Assembly: GCA_016871155.1 (NCBI GenBank)
Contig: VFZO01000017.1
Coordinates: 1-47,536 of the forward strand
DNA: 47,536 bases
Direction: 5' to 3'
From: Acidobacteriota bacterium
GTDB taxonomy: Bacteria; Acidobacteriota; Terriglobia; Bryobacterales; Bryobacteraceae
In this document: piece by piece, positions 18,172 through 27,380 of the stretch
How positions within the stretch are numbered: position 1 is the first letter of the stretch
Layout of the letters: each line of letters starts with the position of its first letter
Made by a program: the position numbers and the translations under genes
The notes under the pieces: generated by a model
Told to the model about the DNA's origin: nothing
Database searches by the model: none
The model's input: the letters and a program-made list of their open reading frames with translations, nothing else

Positions 18172-19500
18172 CTACCGCAGCAGATCCCGGATAACCTCAC
18201 CGCCCACGTCGGTCAAACGGAAATCCCGTCCGCCATAGCGGTAAGTCAGGCGAGTGTGGTCCACACCCAACTGGTGCAACATGGTGGCCTGCAAATCGTG
18301 GGCGTACACACGGTTTTCAACCGCCTTAAACCCAAAGTCGTCGGTGGCACCATAAGTGTGTCCGCCTTTGAACCCGCCGCCGGCGACGATCATGGAGTAG
18401 CCGTGATTGTTGTGATCCCGCCCGTTCTGATGAGAAACCAGACCGCTCACCTCTACCGATGGCGTCCGGCCAAACTCGCCGCCCACCAATACAATCGTCT
18501 CCTTCAACATATCCCGGTCTCGCAGATCTTCGATCAGCGACGCCACGGCCGGATCTGCCTCGCGGGCTAGCGTGCGGTGCCCTTGAATGTCGTCGTGATT
18601 ATCCCAAGGCTGACCGTTGCCATGATAGATCTGCACCATCCGCACGCCCTTTTCCACCATCCGGCGCGCCATCAGGCACCCGCGGCCCACCGCCGAATCG
18701 CCGTAACGCTCGCGAGTCTTCTCCGATTCCTTGGCGATATCGAAAACCTCGGGAGCTTCGGTCTGCATGCGGAAGGCGATCTCCATCGACTCGACGCCGC
18801 TCTCGAACTTCGCATCGCCGCCGCGCATGCCGTTCAGCTTCGCCAGCAACGCCATCTGGCTCCGCTGCTCTTCGGCCGTACGCTTCGGCGTGATGTAGGG
18901 CACCAGTTTGGAAACGTCCTTCTCCTTGTTTTCGAGATGGACGCCCTGGTGGACCGCCGGCAGAAAAGCCGACGACCACAACTGGCTTCCGATGACCGGA
19001 ACACCGGGACACAGTACAACGAAGCCCGGCAGGTTCTTGTTCATCGAACCGAGGCCATAGCTCAGCCACGATCCCATCGAGGGACGGCCGGGCAGCGGCA
19101 CGCCGGAATTCATGATCAGCAGCGACGGTTCATGGTTTGGCCGGTCGGTATACATGGAACGAATCACGGTGAACTCATCGATGTTTTGACCGATACGCGG
19201 AAAGATCTCGCTGATCTCCACACCGCTCTTGCCGCACTTGTGAAACTGGAACGGCGAGCCCAGCAGGTTCCCGGTCTTTCTCTCCGTCTTTAGATTCGGA
19301 CCCGCCGGCATCGGCTTACCGTGATGCTTCTGCAGCATCGGCTTGGGGTCGAAGGTGTCCACCTGCGAGGGGCCGCCGTTCAGGAAGATGAAGATGACGT
19401 GCTTGGCCCTCGCCGCATGGTGTGTTGCCGCGGCCGCGCTGGCCAGCCCCACGCCGCCGAAGCCAGCACCCACGGATTGCAGTAGTTCTCGTCGCGTCAT
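18172..19500 (-). CDS. DUF1501 family exported protein (alkaline-phosphatase/sulfatase-like)
   Basis: 442 aa. It begins with a twin-arginine-like leader (MTRRELLQSVGAGFGGVGL), then IFIFLNGGPSQVDTFDPKP, the hallmark of DUF1501 proteins, and GGEFGRTPSVEV, GRDHNNHGYSMIVAGGGFKGG and HDLQATMLHQLGVDH towards the end. The fold is related to alkaline phosphatases/sulfatases; the true substrate is unknown. It overlaps the upstream PSC/DUF1549/DUF1553 gene by ATGA (19497-19500). The two are almost always adjacent in Planctomycetes, Verrucomicrobia and Acidobacteria, where they are thought to act together outside the cytoplasm on polymers. Confidence 0.9.
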   Translation of the reverse strand: MTRRELLQSVGAGFGGVGLASAAAATHHAARAKHVIFIFLNGGPSQVDTFDPKPMLQKHHGKPMPAGPNLKTERKTGNLLGSPFQFHKCGKSGVEISEIFPRIGQNIDEFTVIRSMYTDRPNHEPSLLIMNSGVPLPGRPSMGSWLSYGLGSMNKNLPGFVVLCPGVPVIGSQLWSSAFLPAVHQGVHLENKEKDVSKLVPYITPKRTAEEQRSQMALLAKLNGMRGGDAKFESGVESMEIAFRMQTEAPEVFDIAKESEKTRERYGDSAVGRGCLMARRMVEKGVRMVQIYHGNGQPWDNHDDIQGHRTLAREADPAVASLIEDLRDRDMLKETIVLVGGEFGRTPSVEVSGLVSHQNGRDHNNHGYSMIVAGGGFKGGHTYGATDDFGFKAVENRVYAHDLQATMLHQLGVDHTRLTYRYGGRDFRLTDVGGEVIRDLLR

Positions 19501-21953
19501 TGGATTGTCAGGAACTCATCGGTGGACAGCAGCACCTGCCAGTACTGCGCCCACTTGTTTTGCCCGGCCCATTCCAGGCCCAAGGCGATCTCTTGTTTGG
19601 CTGGTGCACGGCCGAGAACCGCGCGATACCCCTTGCGAATCCGCTCTTCCGGCGTTCCAGCGCCGATACTCTTGTCCAACGCCTCGGCGGATTCGATCAT
19701 CAACGGGCTGTTCAGCAGGAACAGGCGCTGAAGCGGTACGTCGGTGGCCACGCGGCGCTCGCTGGTGGCGTTCGGATTGGGAAAGTCGAAGAGATTCAGC
19801 ATCGTGTCCGTCCTCCGGCGGCTAACAAAACCGTAAACCGTGCGCCGCGTCTGGGCGGTATCGTCCAGCCGGAACGGCTTGCCGCCAAGCGCGCGATCCA
19901 GCCGGCCGGTTACAGCAAGTATCGAATCACGGAGCGACTCGGCGTCCAGCCGGCGCGCCGGGAAGTGCGTCAGCAACCGGTTGTCTCCCTCCGTGTTGGC
20001 CGTGGCCATTTGGTAGGCGTTCGAAAGCATGATCTCGCGATGCAGCTTCTTCATCGACCAGCCGTTGTTCATGAAGCTTCGCGCCAGCCAATCCAACAGT
20101 TCCGGATGCGACGGCATCTCTCCCAATCGCCCGAAGTTCGAAGTAGACCGCACCAGCCCCTCGCCGAAGTGGCCCTGCCAAATTCGGTTGACGATCACGC
20201 GCGGTGTCAGCGGATTGTCGTTGGAAGCGATTGACTCAGCCAACTGCAAGCGGCCCGAACCGTTTTGGAAACGCTCCGGCGCGGCCTTGGAAAGGACGGT
20301 CAGCCAGCCTCGCGGCGCCACGTCGCCCTGGTTGGCCCGGTTCCCGCGAATGTGCACTCTCTCGTCGCGCGGCTTGTCGCCTTCACTCAGCGCGTGCAGG
20401 AACGGATACTGCTCGGGCAGTTCCTTCTTCAGGTGCTCCACATTGGCCTTTAGCAGCTCCAGGTGTTGTTTCCACTGACCATCCAGAAACCGGTCGATGT
20501 TCCCGGCTCCGTAATGAAATACGCCCCCGGCCCGGTAGAAATCGCGCCACAGATAGAACTTCTCCGGAGCCAGCGACAACAGATCCGCCTGCGAAAGATC
20601 GCTCCGCACCTTCGACCCGCCCAGACGGATGTTGTTCTTGGCATCGACATCCTTCTTTTCCTTCTGGACATCGATCAACGCCTCGCGGAATACGACCGGA
20701 TCCGCCGCAATCTTGGCCAGCCGGTCCTTGCGGGCGAGATACTTCTTGAACTTTCCCACGGTCTCTTTATCAAGTTGCCCGGCATCGCCACCCTCCGCGG
20801 CCTTCAAGTAAAGGTCGCCCTTGGCCGCGAAAATCTCCGAAAGCTGTTCGGCCTGTTTTGCGTAGAAATCGGTCAGATCTTGTTGCGCTGTGTCCAAACG
20901 CTTCTTGCGAGCCTGCCAGTCATCGACAACGCTCTCATCGGCGAGCGGCAGCTCGTGCGTCTTCGAGCTGTTGAAGATTCCCAGCAGCGAGTAGTAATCT
21001 TTCGTCGGAATTGGGTCGAACTTGTGGTCGTGGCACTGCGCACAGGCAACCGTCAGCGCCAGAAATCCACGCGTCGTAACGTCCACGCGGTCGTCTTGAA
21101 ACTCGGGGCTCAAGGCGTAAAGGCCCGTCGCAGCCGGTTGGCCGAGCAGGTCGCCCGCAATCTGCGCTTTGGCGAACTCGTTGAACGGAAGGTCGCGGTT
21201 AAACGCGTCGATCACCCAATCGCGATAGCGAAAGGCGTTGGGCCGGGGCTCGTCCATGGTCGAGTTCAGCTTGTCGTCCGAATAGCGCGCCACATCCAGC
21301 CACTGGCGTCCCCAACGTTCGCCGTAATGCGGCGAGGCCAAAAGGCGGTCGATCACCTGCGCGAACGCATCGGGCGTTTTGTCAGCAACAAAGGCCGCGA
21401 TCTCCGCGGCGGTGGCGGGAAGGCCGGTCAGGTCCAGCGTGGCGCGGCGGATTAGCGTCCGGCGGTCCGCTGGCGGCGCCGGCTTCAGCCCTTTCGCCTG
21501 CTGCGCAGCCAGCAAAAATGCGTCGATCGGCTTCTGCTTGGCCAGCGGGGGCTGCGGATTACCAATCGGCTGAAACGCCCACCAGTTGCTGACCACCTTC
21601 GGAGCCAGTGTTTCCGGCCACACCGCTCCATCCCGGATCCAAGTCTTGATGGCCGCGATCTCCGGATCCGCCAATTTGGTGCCGGTGGGCGGCATTTTGA
21701 TTCGTTCGTGCTGATGGGTGATCGCACGCACCAGCAGGCTGGCCTCTGGCTCACCCGCCATGACCGCCGGCCCGGAGTTTCCGCCCTTGAGCAAGGCGTC
21801 GCGCGTCGTCATGGACAAGCCCCCCAGCTTCGACTGTGTGTGGCAGGCAAAGCAGTGTTTGGCAAATACCGGACGGACTTTGGCTTCGAAAAACTCCGCC
21901 GGTGAATCAGCCGCGTGGAGCGACGCCGCAGCGATTAACAAGTGCCAACGCAT
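19497..21953 (-). CDS. PSC-type cytochrome c / DUF1549 / DUF1553 protein
   Basis: 818 aa. A signal peptide (MRWHLLIAAASLHA) is followed by a planctomycete-type cytochrome c domain with haem motif KHCFACHTQ (about 32-40) and the distal IKMPPTG. DUF1549 comes next (IDAFLLAAQQAKGL...RRATLDLTGLP, DRLLASPHYGERWGRQWLDVARYSD), then a charged linker with a second Cys pair motif (VACAQCHDHKFDPI, around 310) and DUF1553 (RVIVNRIWQGHFGEGLV, PSHPELLDWLARSFM, ESLRDSILAVTG). Location is probably periplasmic or at the outer membrane. Function is unproven; it is co-translated with the DUF1501 gene. Confidence 0.9.
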   Translation of the reverse strand: MRWHLLIAAASLHAADSPAEFFEAKVRPVFAKHCFACHTQSKLGGLSMTTRDALLKGGNSGPAVMAGEPEASLLVRAITHQHERIKMPPTGTKLADPEIAAIKTWIRDGAVWPETLAPKVVSNWWAFQPIGNPQPPLAKQKPIDAFLLAAQQAKGLKPAPPADRRTLIRRATLDLTGLPATAAEIAAFVADKTPDAFAQVIDRLLASPHYGERWGRQWLDVARYSDDKLNSTMDEPRPNAFRYRDWVIDAFNRDLPFNEFAKAQIAGDLLGQPAATGLYALSPEFQDDRVDVTTRGFLALTVACAQCHDHKFDPIPTKDYYSLLGIFNSSKTHELPLADESVVDDWQARKKRLDTAQQDLTDFYAKQAEQLSEIFAAKGDLYLKAAEGGDAGQLDKETVGKFKKYLARKDRLAKIAADPVVFREALIDVQKEKKDVDAKNNIRLGGSKVRSDLSQADLLSLAPEKFYLWRDFYRAGGVFHYGAGNIDRFLDGQWKQHLELLKANVEHLKKELPEQYPFLHALSEGDKPRDERVHIRGNRANQGDVAPRGWLTVLSKAAPERFQNGSGRLQLAESIASNDNPLTPRVIVNRIWQGHFGEGLVRSTSNFGRLGEMPSHPELLDWLARSFMNNGWSMKKLHREIMLSNAYQMATANTEGDNRLLTHFPARRLDAESLRDSILAVTGRLDRALGGKPFRLDDTAQTRRTVYGFVSRRRTDTMLNLFDFPNPNATSERRVATDVPLQRLFLLNSPLMIESAEALDKSIGAGTPEERIRKGYRAVLGRAPAKQEIALGLEWAGQNKWAQYWQVLLSTDEFLTIQ

Positions 21954-22023
21954 AGCTGGATTCTATCCGAAGTTTGCGGGAAATCCCAACTATGCTATTC
22001 TAGAGAAACGGACGTCATCGGAC

Positions 22024-22100
<77 letters not shown>

Positions 22101-22144
22101 TCCTGTTCCAATGCTGTTCCGTAGCAATCATAAAGATGATAATG

Positions 22145-22171
22145 AAGGAGCGCCCAAAAAGCGCTCCTTTT
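22145..22171 (+). terminator. Rho-independent terminator after tRNA-Asp
   Basis: AAGGAGCGC (22145-22153) pairs with GCGCTCCTT (22161-22169) and runs into TTTT. It lies 45 nt after the tRNA and 6 nt before the DUF3467 start, so it ends the tRNA transcript. It could also act as a leader attenuator, with its 3' arm just before the next start codon. Confidence 0.85.
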
Positions 22172-22176
22172 CCGTT

Positions 22177-22473
22177 ATGCAACCAGCACCCGCCCCAAAA
22201 ATCAGTCTCGTGAACGGCCCGGAGTATCGTGAGGGTTACTCCAATAGCGTGCAAGTCCGCGCCAACCTGTGGGACTTCTTCCTTATGTTTGGCGTATTGA
22301 CGCCGACTGCCCCGGACTCGGTCACGATCCACAACTTCCAGGGCGTCTATCTGAGCCCGCAACAGGCCAAGGCTCTGCTCAATGTCCTTCAGCAGAACAT
22401 CCAGCAGTATGAACAGGCCTTTGGAAACATTCAGATAGAGCCCCACGGCCAGGCCGGCGGTTCCGTTCAATAG
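22177..22473 (+). CDS. DUF3467 protein
   Basis: 98 aa. The start is ATG 22177 (MQPAPAPKISL). The pattern GYSNSVQVRANLWDFFLMFG, VTIHNFQGVYLSPQQAKALLNVLQQNIQQYEQAFGNI matches the small DUF3467 family, in which a beta-sheet core is followed by a C-terminal helix beginning with LxPQQAK. The biochemical role is unknown. It sits immediately after a terminator hairpin, so expression may be leader-controlled. Confidence 0.8.
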   Translation: MQPAPAPKISLVNGPEYREGYSNSVQVRANLWDFFLMFGVLTPTAPDSVTIHNFQGVYLSPQQAKALLNVLQQNIQQYEQAFGNIQIEPHGQAGGSVQ

Positions 22474-22502
22474 CGATACGTGATAGCATCGCCCCAACGG
22501 GT

Positions 22503-25500
22503 ATGCGTTACGTCTCCTTAATTCTCATTTCTCTCTCCCTCTCCGCGCAAACAGCCCAAATTGGCGGACGAATTCTCGATCCCTCAGCGGCGGCCGTGCC
22601 GGGCGCGGCCGTCACACTGCGGAATCCGGCCACCGGATTGGAGCGTACGGCCGAGTCGAATCCTGCAGGACTATATTTATTCCCGCAATTGGCGCCGGGT
22701 AGCTACGATCTATCCGTGAAACGGTCTGGCTTCAAACCGGTGACACAAACCGGCGTGGCGCTGGCGATCGACCAGCGTGCCACGCTCGACATCACCTTGC
22801 AGGTCGGCGCGCTCAGCGAACAAGTGGAAGTCCGGGCGGCCGTTTCGCGCCTGAACACCGTGGAAGCATCGCAAGGCCAGGTGATCGACAATCAGCGCAT
22901 CGTCGAAATGCCGTTGAACGGGCGCAACTACATTGACCTCGCCCTGATGTCCGGCGGCGCTGTGCAGTCCGCGCCCGGCTCGCGTATCGGCGGCTTCTCC
23001 GCCGGTGGACAACGCGTCAGCCAAAACAACTACGTGATGGACGGCATCGACAACAATTCGGTCGAACTGGCCGCGGCCGGCCGGCGAGCCGAGATGGTCC
23101 AGCCCTCCATCGACGCTATTCAGGAATTCAAGGTGCAGACCAACGCCTACGCCGCCGAGTTCGGCCGCGGTATGGGCGGCGTGGTCAATCTCACAATCAA
23201 ATCCGGCACCAACTCCCTCCACGGAACCGCCTTCGAGTTTCTGCGGAACGAGAAGCTCGACGCCAAGAACTTCTTCGATCCGGTAAGCCGCCCCAAACCC
23301 CCTTTTAAGCGCAATCAGTATGGCTTCTCCATCGGCGGTCCGGTGCTTTTCCCCAAGCTATACAACGGCAAGAACAAGACCTTCTTTTTCGGCGACTACG
23401 AAGGCACGCGCATTCGCGAGACCTCGACCATCGTGAGCAACCTTCCCACCCAGCGGATGCGGACAGGCGACTTTGGCGAACTGGCCGATGCGCGCAACGT
23501 GCGCATCACCGACCCCGCGAACAGCCAACCGTTCCCGAATTCCGTGATTCCCGCGGCACGCCAGGATCGCGTGGCGCGCCAGTTAATGCAGCTCTATCCG
23601 GCGACCCAAAATTCGAACCTCGCCGCAAACTACACGTTCCTCTCGCCGCGCATTCAGGACGTCGACAAGTGGGATGTACGCATCGACCAAAACGTGGGAT
23701 CGAAGATAAACGCGTTCTGGCGGCTTTCCAAGCACGATACCAATCTGCCCGACACGCCCTCCCTGCCCGCCCCGGCCTTCGGCGGCGGCAACCTGGATTT
23801 CCTGACCGAGGGCTACAACACGGGCGCCGGCTTCAACTACATCGTCACGCCGAGTATCATCTTCAGCCTTCGCGGAGGTTGGAACTTCGCGCTCTTCAAG
23901 CGCAACAACCCGCGGTCCGCCCTTGGCAACTTTTTCAATGAACAGTTCGGAATTCCGGGCGCCACTGAGCGTGTCGACGGCGGTTTTTCGCAAATGAACG
24001 TCACCGGCTACCGGGCCCTCGGCATCGGCGGCTTCAACCCCGTGGACCGCGACTCCCAAAATCGCCAGCTCACCGGCGATCTAAGCTGGGTGCGCGGCCG
24101 CCACACCTGGAAATTCGGCGCGGGCTTCATCCGTTCGCAGAACCCTATCTTGAACATTCGAAACGTACTTGGCAACTACACCTTCGATGCGCGATTCACA
24201 CGCGACGGCGCGGCCGATTTTCTGCTTGGCATGGCCTCGGGCTGGAACTGGCAATCCGCCATAAACGTGCAGATGCGGACCTACAACGCAAGTTTCTATG
24301 CGCAGGACGATTGGAAGGTCTCCAACCGTTTGACCATGAACTTCGGCCTTCGATATGAACTTTCGCCGCCGTGGATTGAGCGCTACGACAAGATGGGCAT
24401 CTTCGATGTCGACACAGATCGAAACGCGCCCCGGATCGTCCTGGCCAAGAGCGGCGGCTCCCGCTATGACCGTGCCCTGATCTCGACCGACAAGAATAAC
24501 TTCATGCCTCGTCTCGGATTCGCGTTCAAGGCCACGGACAAGATGGTGATCCGTTCCGGCTACGGCATGTTTTTCGCCTATATGGAAAACATGGGCGATT
24601 CCGAGCATCTCATCGGCAATCCGCCGTTCGCGTTCGGCGTCACACTCGCTGGGTCCAACGTCGCCCCCGCCGTCATGCTGCAACAGGGGCCTGCTGCGGG
24701 CGCCACCGTGCTGGAACGCGCCACCGGATTGCAGTTTTCTTCGTTTGAACGAAATCCGAAGCTGTCCGTGGCGCACCAATGGAACTTCGACATCCAGCGC
24801 GAGTTCGGCCAGGACTGGCTCTTCGAAGCCGGCTACTCCGGGTCGCGCGGGTTGCACCTGGTGCGCCAATTGGAAGCAAACTTCTCGCCGGCCGGGCCGG
24901 GCGCGGTCAACAACAAGCGGATCTACTCGCGCATTACGCTGCCGGGCTCAAACATCGTGGCGTCGCCGCTGGGCAATACCTTCAGTCACCGGTTTGATGG
25001 CAACAATATCTACCACGCGATGATCGCGAAGGTGGAAAAGCGCTTTTCAAACGGCTTCACCGTCCTGTCTTCCTACACGTGGTCAAAAAACATCGGGGAC
25101 ACCTGCGGGACCGCGGTCCAGGGAAACGTAGGCGGCTGCGGCTACCAAAACATGTTCAACCTCCGGGCGGAGCGCGGCATCGATAATCAGGACATTCCGC
25201 ACCGCTTCGTCTCGTCGGTGTTGTACGAACTGCCGTGGCTCGCCCGGAACCCGGTCCTCGGCGGCTGGACTGTCGGCAGCATCCTGACCGCCGCCTCGAA
25301 CGTGCCCTTTTCCCCAACGGTGCAGGGAAATCCCGCCAATTCGGCGGGAGTGGCCGTGGTGAACAGACCGAACGTCGTTGGCGCGGCCTACTCTGGGGAG
25401 CGCACGGTGCAACGCGACTTCAACGTCTCCGCTTTCGTGCCCAACGCACAGTTCCAATACGGCAACGCGGGGCGCAATATCCTCCGGCAGCGGTCGCATT

Positions 25501-25700
25501 TCAACTGGGACTTCTCGACGCACAAGAACTTCCAACTCGCCGAATCACTGCGCCTGCAATTCCGCTTTGAAGCGTTTTCGTTCTCGAATACTCCCCGGTT
25601 CGGCGCGCCGGGGAACGTGGTGGGCACGGCGAATTTTGGCGTTATCACCAGCGCCGCTACGCCGCGGAATCTCCAGTTCGCCCTGAAGCTGGTTTGGTAG
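22503..25700 (+). CDS. Oar-like TonB-dependent outer membrane receptor with carboxypeptidase-regulatory domain
   Basis: 1065 aa. A short signal peptide (MRYVSLILISLSLSAQ) leads into a carboxypeptidase-regulatory-like beta sandwich (about 19-105: GGRILDPSAAAVPGAAVTLRN, SNPAGLYLFPQLAPGSYDL), then a plug-like region (MPLNGRNYIDLALMSGG, NNYVMDGIDNNS, IQEFKVQTNAYAAEFGRGMGG) and a long beta-barrel ending in LQFALKLVW with terminal Trp. This architecture is greatly expanded in Acidobacteria and is presumed to import or bind large glycans or peptides. No TonB box can be read with confidence. Only 30 bp separate it from nadE. Confidence 0.9.
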   Translation: MRYVSLILISLSLSAQTAQIGGRILDPSAAAVPGAAVTLRNPATGLERTAESNPAGLYLFPQLAPGSYDLSVKRSGFKPVTQTGVALAIDQRATLDITLQVGALSEQVEVRAAVSRLNTVEASQGQVIDNQRIVEMPLNGRNYIDLALMSGGAVQSAPGSRIGGFSAGGQRVSQNNYVMDGIDNNSVELAAAGRRAEMVQPSIDAIQEFKVQTNAYAAEFGRGMGGVVNLTIKSGTNSLHGTAFEFLRNEKLDAKNFFDPVSRPKPPFKRNQYGFSIGGPVLFPKLYNGKNKTFFFGDYEGTRIRETSTIVSNLPTQRMRTGDFGELADARNVRITDPANSQPFPNSVIPAARQDRVARQLMQLYPATQNSNLAANYTFLSPRIQDVDKWDVRIDQNVGSKINAFWRLSKHDTNLPDTPSLPAPAFGGGNLDFLTEGYNTGAGFNYIVTPSIIFSLRGGWNFALFKRNNPRSALGNFFNEQFGIPGATERVDGGFSQMNVTGYRALGIGGFNPVDRDSQNRQLTGDLSWVRGRHTWKFGAGFIRSQNPILNIRNVLGNYTFDARFTRDGAADFLLGMASGWNWQSAINVQMRTYNASFYAQDDWKVSNRLTMNFGLRYELSPPWIERYDKMGIFDVDTDRNAPRIVLAKSGGSRYDRALISTDKNNFMPRLGFAFKATDKMVIRSGYGMFFAYMENMGDSEHLIGNPPFAFGVTLAGSNVAPAVMLQQGPAAGATVLERATGLQFSSFERNPKLSVAHQWNFDIQREFGQDWLFEAGYSGSRGLHLVRQLEANFSPAGPGAVNNKRIYSRITLPGSNIVASPLGNTFSHRFDGNNIYHAMIAKVEKRFSNGFTVLSSYTWSKNIGDTCGTAVQGNVGGCGYQNMFNLRAERGIDNQDIPHRFVSSVLYELPWLARNPVLGGWTVGSILTAASNVPFSPTVQGNPANSAGVAVVNRPNVVGAAYSGERTVQRDFNVSAFVPNAQFQYGNAGRNILRQRSHFNWDFSTHKNFQLAESLRLQFRFEAFSFSNTPRFGAPGNVVGTANFGVITSAATPRNLQFALKLVW

Positions 25701-25730
25701 TTCCGCTAGCCCGCTAAAATAGAAGTTTCC

Positions 25731-27380
25731 ATGCGCATCGCGCTCGGTCAGATCAACACTACCGTCGGCGACATTGCCGGCAATGCCGCGCTGATGCTCA
25801 AAACGGCGCGCCGGGCCGCCGAGGAGGGTGCCGGCACCGTCGTATTTCCGGAGCTTTCGCTCATTGGCTACCCGCCCCAGGACCTGTTGGACCGGCCCGC
25901 TCTGTTTCAGCAGGCCGATCGGGCCCTGCACCAACTCGCCGCGGACGCCGAATCGCTGCGAATCGCGCTGATCTGCGGCACCGTGGAACTCGCCGAAGCC
26001 CAGTCGGGAAAGCGGATTTGGAACTGTGCCGCCGTTCTGCATGGCGGAAAGGTCCAGTTTCGTCAACACAAGATGCTGTTGCCGAACTACGACGTGTTCG
26101 ACGAGCAGCGCTATTTCCGCTCCGCCGAAAAACAGGAACTCCTGCAACTGGGCGCGAATCCCGTGGCGTTGACCATCTGCGAAGACGCCTGGAACGACCG
26201 TCGCTACTGGGACACACGCCTCTACGAGCGCGATCCGGTCGAAGAGTTGGCGAAACAGGGCGCGCGGGTTCTAATCTCCATCAACGCCTCTCCCTATCAC
26301 ATGGGAAAACGGGCGCGGCGCAGGGAGATTTTCGCGGCGACTGCGCGCCACCACGGAATTCCCGTCGTCTACGTCAACCAGGCCGGCGGCAACGATCAGT
26401 TGGTATTCGACGGCTCCAGCTTCGCTCTGGATGCCTCCGGCCAACTGATCGCGCAAGCGGCCAGCTTCGCCGAGGATTTGGTTTTTGTCGACACCAACAC
26501 CCTAAAGGGCGGCCTGCGGCCTACCCACGCCGCCGAGGAAGAGGCGGTCTATGAAGCGCTCGTGTTGGGCACGCGGGACTACCTGCGCAAATGCGGGTTC
26601 TCGAAAGCGGTGATCGGACTATCCGGCGGAATCGATAGCTCCCTCGTAGCCTGCGTCGCCGTGGAGGCGCTGGGGAAAGAGAACGTAACAGGCATCGCCA
26701 TGCCGGGGCCGTTCTCGTCCGAGCATTCCGTCACGGACGCCCGCGCCATGGCTGAAGCGCTGGGAATCCGCTTTGAAGTTGTATCGATCAACGCGGGCTA
26801 CGAAGCGGCCAACCAGTCGCTGTCCGCGGTTTTCGCCGACCTTCGCAACGACGTGACCGAAGAGAACATCCAATCGCGTTTGCGCGGTCTCACGCTGATG
26901 GCGTTCTCGAACAAAACGAACTCTCTGGTACTAACCACCGGAAATAAGAGCGAGATCGCCGTCGGGTACTGCACGCTGTACGGCGACATGTGCGGCGGCT
27001 TGGCGGTCATCAGCGATGTGCCGAAAACCCTGGTCTATACGCTGTGCCGCGTGGCGAATCGCCGCCTGGCGGGCGCGATTCCCGAAAACGTGTTCATCAA
27101 ACCTCCGTCGGCGGAACTGCGGCCGGACCAGAAGGACTCCGACTCGCTGCCGGAGTACGATGTCTTGGACCCGATTCTCAAAGGCTACGTCGAGGACGAT
27201 CTCTCTCCCGCCGTGGTCGCCGAACAACTGAACCTGCCCGTTGAACTGGTGCGCGATGTGACTCGCAAAGTCGACCGGAACGAATACAAACGGCAGCAAG
27301 CCGCCCCCGGCATCAAAGTAACCAGCAAAGCATTCGGTATCGGCCGCCGGTACCCGATCGCACAGAGGTATAGCGAATGA
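25731..27380 (+). CDS. nadE: Glutamine-dependent NAD+ synthetase
   Basis: 549 aa, two domains. The N-terminal nitrilase-type glutaminase has the triad E41 (FPELSL), K114 (QHKMLLPNYDVFDE) and C150 (LTICEDAWND). The C-terminal synthetase has the PP-loop SGGIDSS (298-304) and the NKTNSLVLTTGNKSEIAVGYCTLYGD stretch. It amidates deamido-NAD to NAD, the last step of NAD synthesis. Its stop overlaps the next start (ATGA), placing it first in an operon with a secreted phosphoesterase and GH57. Confidence 0.95.
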   Translation: MRIALGQINTTVGDIAGNAALMLKTARRAAEEGAGTVVFPELSLIGYPPQDLLDRPALFQQADRALHQLAADAESLRIALICGTVELAEAQSGKRIWNCAAVLHGGKVQFRQHKMLLPNYDVFDEQRYFRSAEKQELLQLGANPVALTICEDAWNDRRYWDTRLYERDPVEELAKQGARVLISINASPYHMGKRARRREIFAATARHHGIPVVYVNQAGGNDQLVFDGSSFALDASGQLIAQAASFAEDLVFVDTNTLKGGLRPTHAAEEEAVYEALVLGTRDYLRKCGFSKAVIGLSGGIDSSLVACVAVEALGKENVTGIAMPGPFSSEHSVTDARAMAEALGIRFEVVSINAGYEAANQSLSAVFADLRNDVTEENIQSRLRGLTLMAFSNKTNSLVLTTGNKSEIAVGYCTLYGDMCGGLAVISDVPKTLVYTLCRVANRRLAGAIPENVFIKPPSAELRPDQKDSDSLPEYDVLDPILKGYVEDDLSPAVVAEQLNLPVELVRDVTRKVDRNEYKRQQAAPGIKVTSKAFGIGRRYPIAQRYSE